DNA of 64,000 nucleotides from Porticoccus sp963974675 (GCA_963974675.1 CAXBDQ010000004.1:1-64000); one strand, 5' to 3'. Numbered from the stretch's first letter, positions 8,309 through 16,058 are shown. The notes: generated by a model from the sequence alone, not told the origin. A program made the numbers and translations.

Positions 8309-9589
8309 ATGCAACGATCCCAGCAACTGTTTGAAGCCGCACAGAAACATATCCCCGGTGGAGTAAACTCCCCCGTTAGAGCCTTTAAAGCTGTCGGAGG
8401 TACCCCGATATTTTTTGAACGCGCTGAAAAAGCTTACCTGTTTGATGTCGACGGCAAACGCTATGTGGATTACGTGCAATCCTGGGGGCCAATGATTTTA
8501 GGTCATAACCACCCAGAGGTTATTGCTGCTGTTAAGACACAACTTGATAAAGGCATGACCTTCGGCGCACCCACTGAACTGGAAATAAAACTGGCCGACA
8601 AACTGTGCGAATTAGTCCCAGGCATGGAGATGGTTCGCATGGTCAGCTCGGGCACCGAAGCCACCATGAGCGCGATACGACTAGCCCGTGGTTTTACCGG
8701 TCGAGACAAAATCATCAAATTTGAAGGTTGCTATCACGGCCACTCAGACTCGCTATTGATTAAAGCAGGCTCCGGCGCTTTAACCTTAGGCGTACCCAGT
8801 TCACCCGGTGTTCCCACCTCACTGGCAGATCACACCGTAACGCTAACTTACAACGATATCGATAGCGTCAAAAAAGCCTTTGCAGAAATTGGCTCGGAAG
8901 TCGCCTGCGTTATTTTAGAACCCGTCGCCGGCAATATGAGCTGTATACCTCCCGTCGAAGGCTTCCTGGAAACGTTAAGAGCAGAGTGCAACAATCATGG
9001 AGCCCTGCTGGTTATCGACGAAGTAATGACCGGGTTCCGAGTTCATCCTCAATGTGCCGTAGGCCGTTTTAATATAGATGCGGATTTAATTACCCTCGGC
9101 AAAGTGATCGGTGGTGGTATGCCCGTCGGCGCTTTCGGTGGCAAGCGGGAAATTATGGAGCAAATAGCACCACTGGGGCCGGTCTACCAAGCGGGCACAC
9201 TATCGGGCAACCCCGTAGCCATGACCGCTGGACTCACCACGTTAAATCTAATCACCCAACCCGGTTTTCACGATGCGCTGTTTGCCAAAACCACCCAGTT
9301 AGTTGAAGGCCTACAACAACGTGCAGACGCGGCAAACATTCCCATGACCACCAATCATGTGGGCAGCATGTTCGGCGTCTTCTTTACTGAAGAAACCTCC
9401 GTCTCCAATTACCAGCAAGTGATGGCCTGTGACACAGAACGCTTTAACAAGTTTTTTCACGGCATGTTAGATGCCGGCGTTTACCTGGCACCCGCCGCCT
9501 ACGAAGCAGGGTTTATGTCCGCAGCACATACAGATGAAGATATTCAATTTACTTTGGATGCGGCAGAACAGGTATTCAAAACGCTATAG
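8309..9589 (+). CDS. hemL: Glutamate-1-semialdehyde 2,1-aminomutase
   Basis: PLP-dependent cytosolic enzyme making 5-aminolevulinate from glutamate-1-semialdehyde, the entry to tetrapyrroles in the C5 pathway. The 426-residue length is normal. Class III aminotransferase features: GGVNSPVRAFKAVGGTP near the N terminus, MVSSGTEATMSAIRLAR (phosphate-binding), FEGCYHGHSD, the LLVIDEVMTGFR aspartate that pairs with the pyridine ring, and Schiff-base lysine K265 in TLGKVIGGGMPVGAFGG. Presence of hemL shows the organism uses the C5 rather than the Shemin route. hemB follows on the same strand after about 120 nt, possibly with its own promoter. Confidence 0.98.
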   Translation: MQRSQQLFEAAQKHIPGGVNSPVRAFKAVGGTPIFFERAEKAYLFDVDGKRYVDYVQSWGPMILGHNHPEVIAAVKTQLDKGMTFGAPTELEIKLADKLCELVPGMEMVRMVSSGTEATMSAIRLARGFTGRDKIIKFEGCYHGHSDSLLIKAGSGALTLGVPSSPGVPTSLADHTVTLTYNDIDSVKKAFAEIGSEVACVILEPVAGNMSCIPPVEGFLETLRAECNNHGALLVIDEVMTGFRVHPQCAVGRFNIDADLITLGKVIGGGMPVGAFGGKREIMEQIAPLGPVYQAGTLSGNPVAMTAGLTTLNLITQPGFHDALFAKTTQLVEGLQQRADAANIPMTTNHVGSMFGVFFTEETSVSNYQQVMACDTERFNKFFHGMLDAGVYLAPAAYEAGFMSAAHTDEDIQFTLDAAEQVFKTL

Positions 9590-9711
9590 CCGATATAGTA
9601 CGAACTTGTGCAGATGACCTGAAAGTATGGCCTCTACACTAATGTTCGTATTATGCTGGCAGGCTATAAACTGACTAGATTGATCAGTACTCACCTTGAG
9701 CTGGAGCAGCC

Positions 9712-10725
9712 ATGAGCTTTACACACACCCGCGGCGCCTTCCCCTACACTCGCTTGCGTCGCAACCGGGCCAATGACTTTTCCCGTCGTATGGTCAGGGA
9801 AACAGTACTGACACCCGACGACCTGATCTACCCTATGTTTGTACTGGAAGGTAGCGGCCTGCGTGAAGAAGTATCATCCATGCCTGGCGTGGCACGGCTC
9901 TCTATCGACCTGCTGGTGAAAGAAGCACGGGAACTTGCCAGCCTGGGCATACCCGCCATTGCGCTGTTCCCGGTTACGCCACAGAACTGTAAAACTCTGC
10001 TGGCGGAAGAAGCCTATAACCCAGACGGTTTGGCACAACGCGCGGTTAAAGCGCTAAAAGATGCCGTACCAGAACTGGGTATTATCACCGACGTGGCGCT
10101 GGATCCCTTCACCACCCACGGACAAGACGGCATTATCGACAATGACACCGGCTATGTGCTTAACGACATCACCGTAGACACATTGATGAAACAAGCCTTG
10201 TCCCATGCCGAAGCCGGCGCTGATATTGTCGCCCCCTCAGACATGATGGACGGACGCATCTGGGCCATCCGCGAAGAACTGGAAGAAGCCAACCATGTGA
10301 ACACCAAGATCATGGCCTATTCTGCCAAATATGCCTCCAGTTACTACGGACCTTTTCGGGATGCCGTAGGCTCAGCCAGTAATATCCAAGGCGGCGACAA
10401 AAAAACCTACCAAATGGATCCAGCTAATACCGACGAAGCTCTACATGAATGTGCGCTGGATTTAGAAGAAGGTGCCGACATGATTATGGTAAAACCGGGC
10501 ATGCCTTATCTTGATGTGGTTCGCCGTGTCAAAGAAGAACTTAAAGCCCCCACCTTTGTGTATCAGGTCAGTGGCGAATACGCCATGCATGTGGCAGCCT
10601 TCCAAAATGGCTGGCTGAATCGTGAACAAGTCATTATGGAATCGCTGTTGTGTTTTAAGCGTGCAGGTGCGGATGGAGTTCTAACGTATTTTGCGAAGGA
10701 AGCTGCGAAGCTATTAAATCGATAA
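9712..10725 (+). CDS. hemB: Delta-aminolevulinic acid dehydratase (porphobilinogen synthase)
   Basis: Condenses two 5-aminolevulinates to porphobilinogen in the cytosol. 337 residues. Schiff-base lysines are K206 (MAYSAKYASS) and K261 (MIMVKPGMPYLD). The metal-site stretch at about 127-140 reads DVALDPFTTHGQDG, lacking the cysteines of the zinc-dependent type, so this should be the Mg-dependent (Pseudomonas-like) form. The ATG is preceded by GGAG about 6 nt upstream. Together with hemL and hemJ it makes this region a partial haem-biosynthesis cluster. A short inverted repeat lies downstream. Confidence 0.98.
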   Translation: MSFTHTRGAFPYTRLRRNRANDFSRRMVRETVLTPDDLIYPMFVLEGSGLREEVSSMPGVARLSIDLLVKEARELASLGIPAIALFPVTPQNCKTLLAEEAYNPDGLAQRAVKALKDAVPELGIITDVALDPFTTHGQDGIIDNDTGYVLNDITVDTLMKQALSHAEAGADIVAPSDMMDGRIWAIREELEEANHVNTKIMAYSAKYASSYYGPFRDAVGSASNIQGGDKKTYQMDPANTDEALHECALDLEEGADMIMVKPGMPYLDVVRRVKEELKAPTFVYQVSGEYAMHVAAFQNGWLNREQVIMESLLCFKRAGADGVLTYFAKEAAKLLNR

Positions 10726-10783
10726 TGCTTGGCATAAGGCAGCCTCGTAATGGATTGCTTTATGCATCTTTATGCATATAGTG

Positions 10784-10802
10784 CCGCCACATATTGTGGC
10801 GG
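10784..10802. terminator. Possible bidirectional terminator hairpin hemB/sdhB
   Basis: Inverted repeat CCGCCACA-TAT-TGTGGCGG, 8-bp perfect stem, between the convergent hemB and the sdhB-like gene. It has no strong T tract on either side, so termination is only suggested. Confidence 0.45.
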
Positions 10803-10843
10803 TAGATGACGAGTGCCAGTTACAGGCGCATCTCTTTAATTAA

Positions 10844-11551
10844 TCAAGTTGCATCGCGCATCAATTCGCGCCGTATCATTCCAATTGCCCCCATGGGATT
10901 CAACCCCTTGGGGCAGACCCAAGAACAATTACCAATACTTCTACAGCGAAACACGCTAAACGGATCTTGCAAGTTCTCTAGTCGCTCAACTCGACCCTGA
11001 TCGCGACTATCAATAAGAAAACGCAAAGACTGTAGCAATGCGGCTGGCCCCAAATACTTTTCTGGATTCCACCACCAAGACGGGCATTGTGAAGTACAGC
11101 AACCACAAAGTATGCATTCATAAAGGCCATCAAGCTTGGCACGTTCCTCTGGTGACTGCCGCCGCTCAATAGCCGGATCCGGATCATGAGTGATAAGCCA
11201 TGGTTTGGCTTTTTTATATTGTTCAAAGAAAAGAGTCTGGTCGACCACCAGATCACGAATGACCGGCATACCCGGCAAAGGCCTTATTATTAGTTGATTG
11301 GATGTTCCGATAGCTTCCCCAATAGGCTTTATACATGCCAACCAATTTTTTCCGTTGATATTCATGCCATCAGAGCCGCAAACGCCTTCCCGACAAGAAC
11401 GTCGGTATACCAGCGTTGGATCTTTTTCATGCAAGTATTCCAAAGCATCCAAAACCATACGACTACGAAATTCTTCAGGAAGTAATAGCGCCTGCATATA
11501 AGGAGCATCATCACATTCGGGATTGTATCGATAAATTTGAACGTCAATCAT
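10844..11551 (-). CDS. Succinate dehydrogenase/fumarate reductase iron-sulfur subunit (orphan SdhB)
   Basis: Iron-sulfur electron-transfer subunit, 235 residues, full length for SdhB. All cluster ligands are present. [2Fe-2S]: C53, C58, D61 and C73 in RSCREGVCGSDG...WLAC. [4Fe-4S]: YECILCGCCTSQCP, with C146, C149, C152 and C156. [3Fe-4S]: FRCRSIGNC and VCPKGLNP, with C203, C209 and C213 in this region. In the family it transfers electrons from flavoprotein SdhA to quinone at the membrane. No sdhA, sdhC or sdhD lies nearby, which is unusual; it may be a paralogue or a relocated gene. It is the minus-strand gene directly downstream of the SpoIIAA-like ORF. Function as a genuine Sdh subunit is likely but unproven from context. 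Confidence 0.88.
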   Translation of the reverse strand: MIDVQIYRYNPECDDAPYMQALLLPEEFRSRMVLDALEYLHEKDPTLVYRRSCREGVCGSDGMNINGKNWLACIKPIGEAIGTSNQLIIRPLPGMPVIRDLVVDQTLFFEQYKKAKPWLITHDPDPAIERRQSPEERAKLDGLYECILCGCCTSQCPSWWWNPEKYLGPAALLQSLRFLIDSRDQGRVERLENLQDPFSVFRCRSIGNCSWVCPKGLNPMGAIGMIRRELMRDAT

Positions 11552-11647
11552 AAGATTACACCACTTGATACGACTATCATGCAGGGTCTCTGCGCCTATT
11601 CCTGTAGTGAGCCCCTGTAGCAGAAGGCTTGCGGAATTATTGCTTTA

Positions 11648-12013
11648 TTATGCACTTGCGAGCCATGACTCCGCCTCTTTTTTATTGTCAAATTGAACAA
11701 GTTGATAGCCATTAATAAAGGCTACTGTGTCTACAATCAAATTAGGATTTTTGTTTTTTGGATGAAGTACTGCAACTTTTGCATTTATAAGGTCTTTATT
11801 CGCCGCTAATTGAGCACCAAAAGACTTCTGATCTTCAAATGAAAGCTGCATATCTACATCGATCACAACGATCAATATTCTGAGCGGGTTTAAATGTGAA
11901 TAGGAGGTACAGACATCATTAACAGCATTCAATCTTGAGTCTAAAGATACTGTTCCAGTATATTTTACGGTTACGACTTTAGACCCTTCATCAAATTCAA
12001 TTGCGTAGCTCAT
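11648..12013 (-). CDS. SpoIIAA-like (STAS-fold) small protein
   Basis: 121-residue soluble protein. The pattern of an N-terminal beta pair, ILIVVIDVDMQLSFEDQ, NAKVAVLHPKNKN and a closing FDNKKEAESWL resembles the SpoIIAA-like/STAS family, whose proteins often bind small ligands or act in signalling. The match is by eye and no function is claimed. It is AT-rich and starts 16-20 nt after the second attC-like spacer, with AAGG before the ATG, so it occupies a gene-cassette-like position. No clear attC is seen after its stop codon. It could also be an ordinary chromosomal gene next to the cassette array. Confidence 0.6.
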   Translation of the reverse strand: MSYAIEFDEGSKVVTVKYTGTVSLDSRLNAVNDVCTSYSHLNPLRILIVVIDVDMQLSFEDQKSFGAQLAANKDLINAKVAVLHPKNKNPNLIVDTVAFINGYQLVQFDNKKEAESWLASA

Positions 12014-12027
12014 GAGTTACCTTATTT

Positions 12028-12132
12028 GAACAACCTCTCAAACCGACCGTCCATTTCGCGGAGTGGGGTTCACGGCCTTAGCCACAAACGAAACACCGCA
12101 AAAATAGGTCGGCTGAATTTGTATTGTTAGGC
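12028..12132 (-). other. attC-like integron recombination site (after peroxiredoxin)
   Basis: On the minus strand the spacer opens with GCCTAAC (12132-12126), a perfect match to the R'' consensus RYYYAAC. AATACAAATTCAGCCGACC follows, and near the far end the partner GGTCGGTTTGA, which pairs with the L'' segment apart from one unpaired base and one G-T wobble. It ends near GTTGTTC/GTTC, a degenerate R'. Length is about 100 nt, within the normal attC range. The 5' core is strong and the 3' core weak. Confidence 0.6.
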
Positions 12133-12176
12133 TATTCACTAGAAACTATTTCAGTAAATATCCTATCAGTTATTGT

Positions 12177-12698
12177 CTATTTCTTAAGATAAGAAATCAT
12201 TGTGTCTACATCACTACACTCAAACGGGTCATCTGGACAATTATCCACTTTCCCTGCTTCAGAAAATATTTTCTTTATTTCCCCGTTAACTACATGGGCA
12301 GAATAACGCCATGACCTTTTACCGAATCCAAGGTTTTCCTTTTTAACCAACATCCCCATCAAATCAGTAAACTCTGCATTGCCATCCGGCAACATTTTTA
12401 CATTCTTAACACCTAAATTTTTTGCCCACTGAAACATGGTAAAAGCATCATTAACACTCACGCAGTAGACTTCATCAATACCGAGTGATTTCAGTTCATC
12501 GTACTTGGTTTCATAGCCAGGCAAATGAGTACTAGAGCACGTCGGAGTAAACGCACCCGGCAGTGAAAATATAATGATACTTTTACCCGAAAATATGTCA
12601 TCCGTTGAAACATCCTGCCAACGAAAGGGGTTATCCCCGCCAATACTTTCATCACGAACACGGGTTTTAAATGTAACGTTTGGTACGTTATTACTCAT
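12177..12698 (-). CDS. Peroxiredoxin, Prx5/AhpC-TSA (redoxin) family
   Basis: Thiol peroxidase of 173 residues reducing H2O2 or alkyl hydroperoxides in the cytosol. The active site is IIIFSLPGAFTPTCSSTHLPG with peroxidatic C54. CVSVNDAFTMFQWAK and a conserved Arg in KRSWRYSAHV are typical of the Prx5 (PMP20-like) subgroup that uses glutathione/glutaredoxin. Further cysteines in VDNCPDDPFEC near the C terminus could resolve. A good AGGAG precedes the ATG. It lies between two attC-like sites and begins 43 nt after a GTTAGCC core on the minus strand, so it is probably an integron gene cassette. It is more AT-rich than the core genes around it. Confidence 0.9.
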   Translation of the reverse strand: MSNNVPNVTFKTRVRDESIGGDNPFRWQDVSTDDIFSGKSIIIFSLPGAFTPTCSSTHLPGYETKYDELKSLGIDEVYCVSVNDAFTMFQWAKNLGVKNVKMLPDGNAEFTDLMGMLVKKENLGFGKRSWRYSAHVVNGEIKKIFSEAGKVDNCPDDPFECSDVDTMISYLKK

Positions 12699-12741
12699 AA
12701 TTTTCTCCTTTTCTTGAAATAAAATACAAAATTTTAAAAGA

Positions 12742-12828
12742 GGCTAACGCCGCTATAAAAGGCGCGCGTTAGCGCGTCCAGTGGAGGCCGTTTTTTGGCC
12801 GGAACGATTTTTGATAGCTTTGTTATAC
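12742..12828 (-). other. attC integron recombination site (after Shedu gene)
   Basis: On the minus strand this 87-nt spacer starts with R'' GTATAAC (12828-12822), overlapping the TAA stop of the nuclease gene. GCTATCAAAA follows as L'', then inner hairpins (CGGCC pairs around an A run; GCGCG around CTAA), then TTTTATAGC as L', and it ends in GTTAGCC (R'). L'' and L' pair perfectly except for a single extrahelical base, the hallmark used by integron integrases to choose the strand. The same GTATAAC core occurs in reverse complement at the upstream end of the cassette (14045-14051), as a circular-intermediate model requires. Confidence 0.8.
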
Positions 12829-14016
12829 ATTTGCGGGCAACTCTTGATTTACTATGTAATACGCACGTTCATATAGCTCATCATAAGTAAGAATCTCTAC
12901 ATTTCTAGAGTCTCTACGATACAGCTCAAACGTTTTTTGCTTTATTTCAAAATCTCTAGGGTTACCCTCAATTTCGTCTTTTCTACCTATTATCAAAATT
13001 GCTTTGGGGTCACTTGTACGCTGAGTAATAGGGTGCCCATTTTCATCGTAGTTTGTCTGCGATGATTTAATTTCCCATGCAGCCTTTTGAGCTAGTATCT
13101 GTGAGACAGCATGAACTAAATATTGAGAGAGCCGCCAGCTATGCGACCTATTCTTGCTGCTCTTGCTATTTTCGAATAAAAGCGTATCCGGTTTCTTTAA
13201 TTCTACCAAGACCGTAAAGTCAGTGCTCCCCATTAAAAAGTCACTTTTTACGGTGTTTTTACCATCAACGTCCACATCTGACACCGCTGCTTCTTTCTGC
13301 AATATAGAAAGGAAGCGATAATCTAACCCGTAGCCAAATATCCAGGTATTTTCAGCGAAGAAATTTTGCCACTGAATTTCATTCCAATCTTTCTCAACAT
13401 ATAATTTGTGACGGAAAAGTTCCAATCCATCTTTTCTTCCTGTAAGTATGTCTAGGTCTTGTTTGGTTAATGAGCTTTCCCGCATTTTTTCTAAAAAGTT
13501 AATGCGACTGTCTCCTTGTAGATGAGATAAGGAGTCTAACAATTCTTTATCTTCTTTATTTACAAGCACTTTCTCTCTGAGAGTTGATAGACTTAATTTA
13601 AAGTTATTGGTATCAGAAAGATCTATAAAACGAACGAGATTTAAAAACTCTAATAGCTCATGAAATTCATTATCATAAAAGCTGAAATTTGATTCCTTGC
13701 TTGGATTGCCTGAGTCACCGCGAAACTTTTGAAGAACAAACCCAATACGGTTATTATCATTCTCATGGACAATAACTTTTATTTGGTCTCTACCAGTTGG
13801 TGAGCTGCGAAGTATAAATTCACCTTTTACCCTAACCACCTCACTAGATTCTTGTTCTCCAAATACCTTTCGGATTTCACGCCTACTTTTCTTCTCCCCA
13901 GTAACGCTATTCTCAAATTCGACCAATTTTGATACGTAAATAGTATCTGGACCACTTTTTTCACGTAGCTTGTAGTAGTGAATCTCACCATCTTCCTTAG
14001 TGTAAAAAGATTCCAC
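12823..14016 (-). CDS. sduA: Shedu-type anti-phage nuclease (SduA, DUF4263)
   Basis: 397-residue protein matching the Shedu defence family: a variable N-terminal region (about 1-190) and a C-terminal DUF4263 PD-(D/E)XK nuclease domain. Visible motifs are WQNFFAENTWIFGYGLDYRF (about 216-235), the core SDFLMGSTDF...VELKKP with D259, E272 and K274 as likely metal/catalytic residues, and SWRLSQYLVHAVSQILAQK (Gln helix, about 293-311). Known Shedu proteins are single-gene phage-defence effectors that nick or cut DNA. GTG start with GAGAGAGG about 7 nt upstream. The gene is AT-rich with rare-codon use unlike neighbours. It is bounded by GTTATAC and an attC, consistent with a mobile integron cassette. 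A defence role here is inferred from the family. Confidence 0.82.
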   Translation of the reverse strand: MESFYTKEDGEIHYYKLREKSGPDTIYVSKLVEFENSVTGEKKSRREIRKVFGEQESSEVVRVKGEFILRSSPTGRDQIKVIVHENDNNRIGFVLQKFRGDSGNPSKESNFSFYDNEFHELLEFLNLVRFIDLSDTNNFKLSLSTLREKVLVNKEDKELLDSLSHLQGDSRINFLEKMRESSLTKQDLDILTGRKDGLELFRHKLYVEKDWNEIQWQNFFAENTWIFGYGLDYRFLSILQKEAAVSDVDVDGKNTVKSDFLMGSTDFTVLVELKKPDTLLFENSKSSKNRSHSWRLSQYLVHAVSQILAQKAAWEIKSSQTNYDENGHPITQRTSDPKAILIIGRKDEIEGNPRDFEIKQKTFELYRRDSRNVEILTYDELYERAYYIVNQELPANV

Positions 14017-14459
14017 TATTGGACCTCTCTCGAATATTGATCATGTATAACTGCTAGTTAATAGGCCCGAAGGCATTATAACTAGAAGGCTTTGTATCAG
14101 AGAAAGCTTGACTCTAAAATTCATTAGTTTTTTCTTTATAGTCAAAGGGTTAGAAAACCTCTCAAAGATTGTGAGCAATGACAAAACAAGCCTCTGTGCA
14201 ATGTTTTTATTAAATCCTTAGGCTATTGATCATAATCCATGGTCTAAAAAAAACAATGTCTTAGCCGACAACTTCCCTTGATGCAGAGTCTGATGGCTTG
14301 TGATTTTTTACATTCAGCAGTTAGTTAAGGGGCGACGTTTAAGCGACAAGCGTCCTTTTATAGTTATGAAAACCAATGGCATACTGACATTCTTTACCAA
14401 AGACGCTGCGCAGTTACTATCGGTGTACCGCAGCCAACTGCTTTGCTTTTGGAGTTGCC
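14017..14459. other. Intergenic region upstream of the cassette array and Crp/Fnr gene
   Basis: 443 nt without a convincing gene. The part next to the Shedu gene holds its RBS and the cassette-boundary core GTATAAC at 14045-14051. An imperfect palindrome at 14054-14085 (CTAGTTA...TAACTAG around GGCCCGAAGGC) abuts that core. The remainder is AT-rich. The regulator GTG start at 14460 has GGAG about 6 nt upstream. No intI-like ORF or attI was found; a 60-codon plus-strand ORF at 14300 overlaps the regulator and was not accepted. Confidence 0.7.
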
Positions 14460-15056
14460 GTGTCACTGGAACATTATTTTAGCGATTACCCTGTGCAACA
14501 GGTTCCTGCGGGAACACAAATCCTTCATCAGGGGGATGAGTGCCAAAATTACTTTTTGCTGGTTGCGGGGTCAGTCAAAATCTTTGAACGCTCGGCCAAT
14601 GGTCGCGAGGTGGTGCTTTACCACGTTGCACCGGGAAAAATTTGTGTGTTGACGACGACCTGCCTGTTGGGTGACAAGCGCTTTCCTGCGGAGGCCGTCG
14701 CTGAATCGGCGCTATCCGTACGGATGATGCCCAAACACCGCTTTGATGAATTAATGGAGAACTCGGCACAATTTCGTCGGCAGGTTTTTGATAATTTCAG
14801 CCAACGCATTGGCAGTCTGATAGAAACTATTGAAAAACTGGCGCTGGAAACGCTGGAACAACGCTTGGCTAAATATCTACTGCTTCAACCCTTTAACCCC
14901 ATGCAGGTAACACATCAAGAAATTGCTTCTGAAATTGGCTCCGCCCGCGAAGTAGTCAGTCGACATTTAAAACGTTTTGAGGCCCAGGGCTGGCTTAAAC
15001 TTGATCGCGGCAGCATTGAGTTGCTTGATAGAACGGCACTGCACCATTTGATTTAA
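14460..15056 (+). CDS. Crp/Fnr family transcriptional regulator
   Basis: 198-residue DNA-binding regulator. The N-terminal cupin-like effector domain (about 10-115, VPAGTQILHQGDECQNYFLLVAGSVKIFERS) lacks an Fnr-type N-terminal cysteine cluster. A long dimerisation helix sits at about 118-145, and a C-terminal winged HTH (VTHQEIASEIGSAREVVSRHLKRF) is at about 155-180. Several cysteines lie in the sensor domain (in DECQN, KICVL, TTCLL) and could sense redox or sulfane sulfur, but this is inference. GTG start supported by GGAG. It is directly upstream of the DUF2892-YeeE/YedE operon on the same strand, so it probably controls that sulfur module. Confidence 0.9.
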   Translation: MSLEHYFSDYPVQQVPAGTQILHQGDECQNYFLLVAGSVKIFERSANGREVVLYHVAPGKICVLTTTCLLGDKRFPAEAVAESALSVRMMPKHRFDELMENSAQFRRQVFDNFSQRIGSLIETIEKLALETLEQRLAKYLLLQPFNPMQVTHQEIASEIGSAREVVSRHLKRFEAQGWLKLDRGSIELLDRTALHHLI

Positions 15057-15098
15057 ATCAGAAATACTCCGGTTATTCCCTTTTTTACCAAAAATTCA

Positions 15099-15129
15099 AC
15101 ACTCTCGGTGACTTAGTCACTGAGAGTGT
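15099..15129. repeat. Long hairpin between regulator and sulfur-transport operon
   Basis: Near-perfect inverted repeat: ACACTCTCGGTGACT, one T, AGTCACTGAGAGTGT, 15 pairs with a single G-T wobble. It lies 42 nt after the Crp/Fnr stop codon and about 100 nt before the DUF2892 gene. There is no U tract behind it. It could be a terminator, an mRNA-stabilising stem or a dyad operator for the preceding regulator. Confidence 0.65.
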
Positions 15130-15232
15130 GTAGCAATATGTCTAAACTTTTTCTAACAACTGGCTACTAGCCTTGATTTGGTTCCTGCTTAATTTGGCTT
15201 TTAGTTGAAAAAATTTAATTAAGGAGACTGCA

Positions 15233-15427
15233 ATGAAAAATGAAGGGAAAGTGGACCGTATTGTACGAGTCATCATTGGCTTAGCTATACTCAGTTTATG
15301 TGTTGTCGGACCACAAAGCCTATGGGGCTTAGTCGGGCTTGTACCGTTACTCACCGGGCTACTGGGTTTTTGCCCGCTGTATAAAATACTGGGGTTAAGC
15401 ACCTGCCCATTAAAAAAGAGTCATTAA
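15233..15427 (+). CDS. DUF2892 family small membrane protein
   Basis: 64-residue inner-membrane protein of the DUF2892 (YgaP C-terminal-like) family. It has the family opening NEGKVDRIVRVIIGLAIL, two hydrophobic segments (about 10-28 and 30-50) and the conserved CPLYKILGLSTCPLKK tail with two cysteines. DUF2892 domains are often fused or linked to rhodaneses and to sulfur transporters. AAGGAG precedes the ATG by about 6 nt. It is the first gene of a three-gene run with two YeeE/YedE half-transporters, 22 nt upstream of the first. It may channel or bind sulfane sulfur at the membrane (inference). Confidence 0.88.
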   Translation: MKNEGKVDRIVRVIIGLAILSLCVVGPQSLWGLVGLVPLLTGLLGFCPLYKILGLSTCPLKKSH

Positions 15428-15449
15428 CTAACATTGAAAGAGATGTGCC

Positions 15450-16058
15450 ATGAACAGCGCCAAGACAACCGATGTAAACCCACACAACCCAAGCTCTCTC
15501 TATTGGAACTGGTACTACAGCGGCTTGGCGTTAGCGGCCAGTTTTTTGTTGGCTATCGTTCTGGTAAAACCCATTGGGGTTTCAACCCAGTTTGTTATTT
15601 TTGATGGCATTCTGGCGAGTGCAGTAAACCCCGAGCTGATAACAACGGATGAAACCGCCAAAAGTGGTTACAGCAGCACCAATGCTTATCTGAATAAATC
15701 TGGTGGGAAGTATGCCAAAGCGGTGGCCAACCCCATTAATTATGGCTTTATTTTTGTATTAAGCATGATCGCGGGAGGCTGGCTTGCCGCAAAAACACAA
15801 GCCAGAAAAGCTGACCAACTTCCTGCTTTTCACCGCAGTCGATTTAGTGATAACGCAGACCTTCGCTACGGCCTAACCTTTGCCGGTGGTGTGCTCGTGC
15901 TTTATGGCGCACGTTTGGCCGGAGGCTGCACCAGCGGTCACATGATGAGTGGCATGATGCAAACTGCAGTTAGTGGCTATGTGTTTGCCGCAGCAGCCTT
16001 TGCTCTGGCCGTACCCACAGCTATCCTGCTCTACCGCAAGGGAGGCAATGACCAATGA
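15450..16058 (+). CDS. YeeE/YedE family sulfur transporter, first half
   Basis: Membrane protein of 202 residues in the YeeE/YedE (DUF395, PF04143) family, whose members import thiosulfate or other reduced sulfur species. It has about four TM helices, a large extracytoplasmic-looking insert (about 60-100), and the signature GARLAGGCTSGHMMSGM with the functional cysteine near residue 160. The stop codon overlaps the start of the next gene by 4 nt (ATGA), so the two halves are translationally coupled and probably form one transporter, like PmpA/PmpB-type pairs. Substrate is not readable from sequence. The upstream Crp/Fnr gene is the likely regulator. Confidence 0.88.
   Translation: MNSAKTTDVNPHNPSSLYWNWYYSGLALAASFLLAIVLVKPIGVSTQFVIFDGILASAVNPELITTDETAKSGYSSTNAYLNKSGGKYAKAVANPINYGFIFVLSMIAGGWLAAKTQARKADQLPAFHRSRFSDNADLRYGLTFAGGVLVLYGARLAGGCTSGHMMSGMMQTAVSGYVFAAAAFALAVPTAILLYRKGGNDQ

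Noticed and set aside
11552..11647. Possible third attC after the SpoIIAA-like gene
   Set aside because: Contains a direct repeat (CTACAG) and weak hairpins but no RYYYAAC/GTTRRRY pair or L''/L' stem.
14017..14459. Integron integrase gene or attI upstream of the cassettes
   Set aside because: No tyrosine recombinase motifs or long ORF in any frame here, nor elsewhere in the window.
14300..14482. 60-codon plus-strand ORF before the Crp/Fnr gene
   Set aside because: Overlaps the regulator start, lacks a good RBS and resembles nothing; the regulator GTG with GGAG is better supported.
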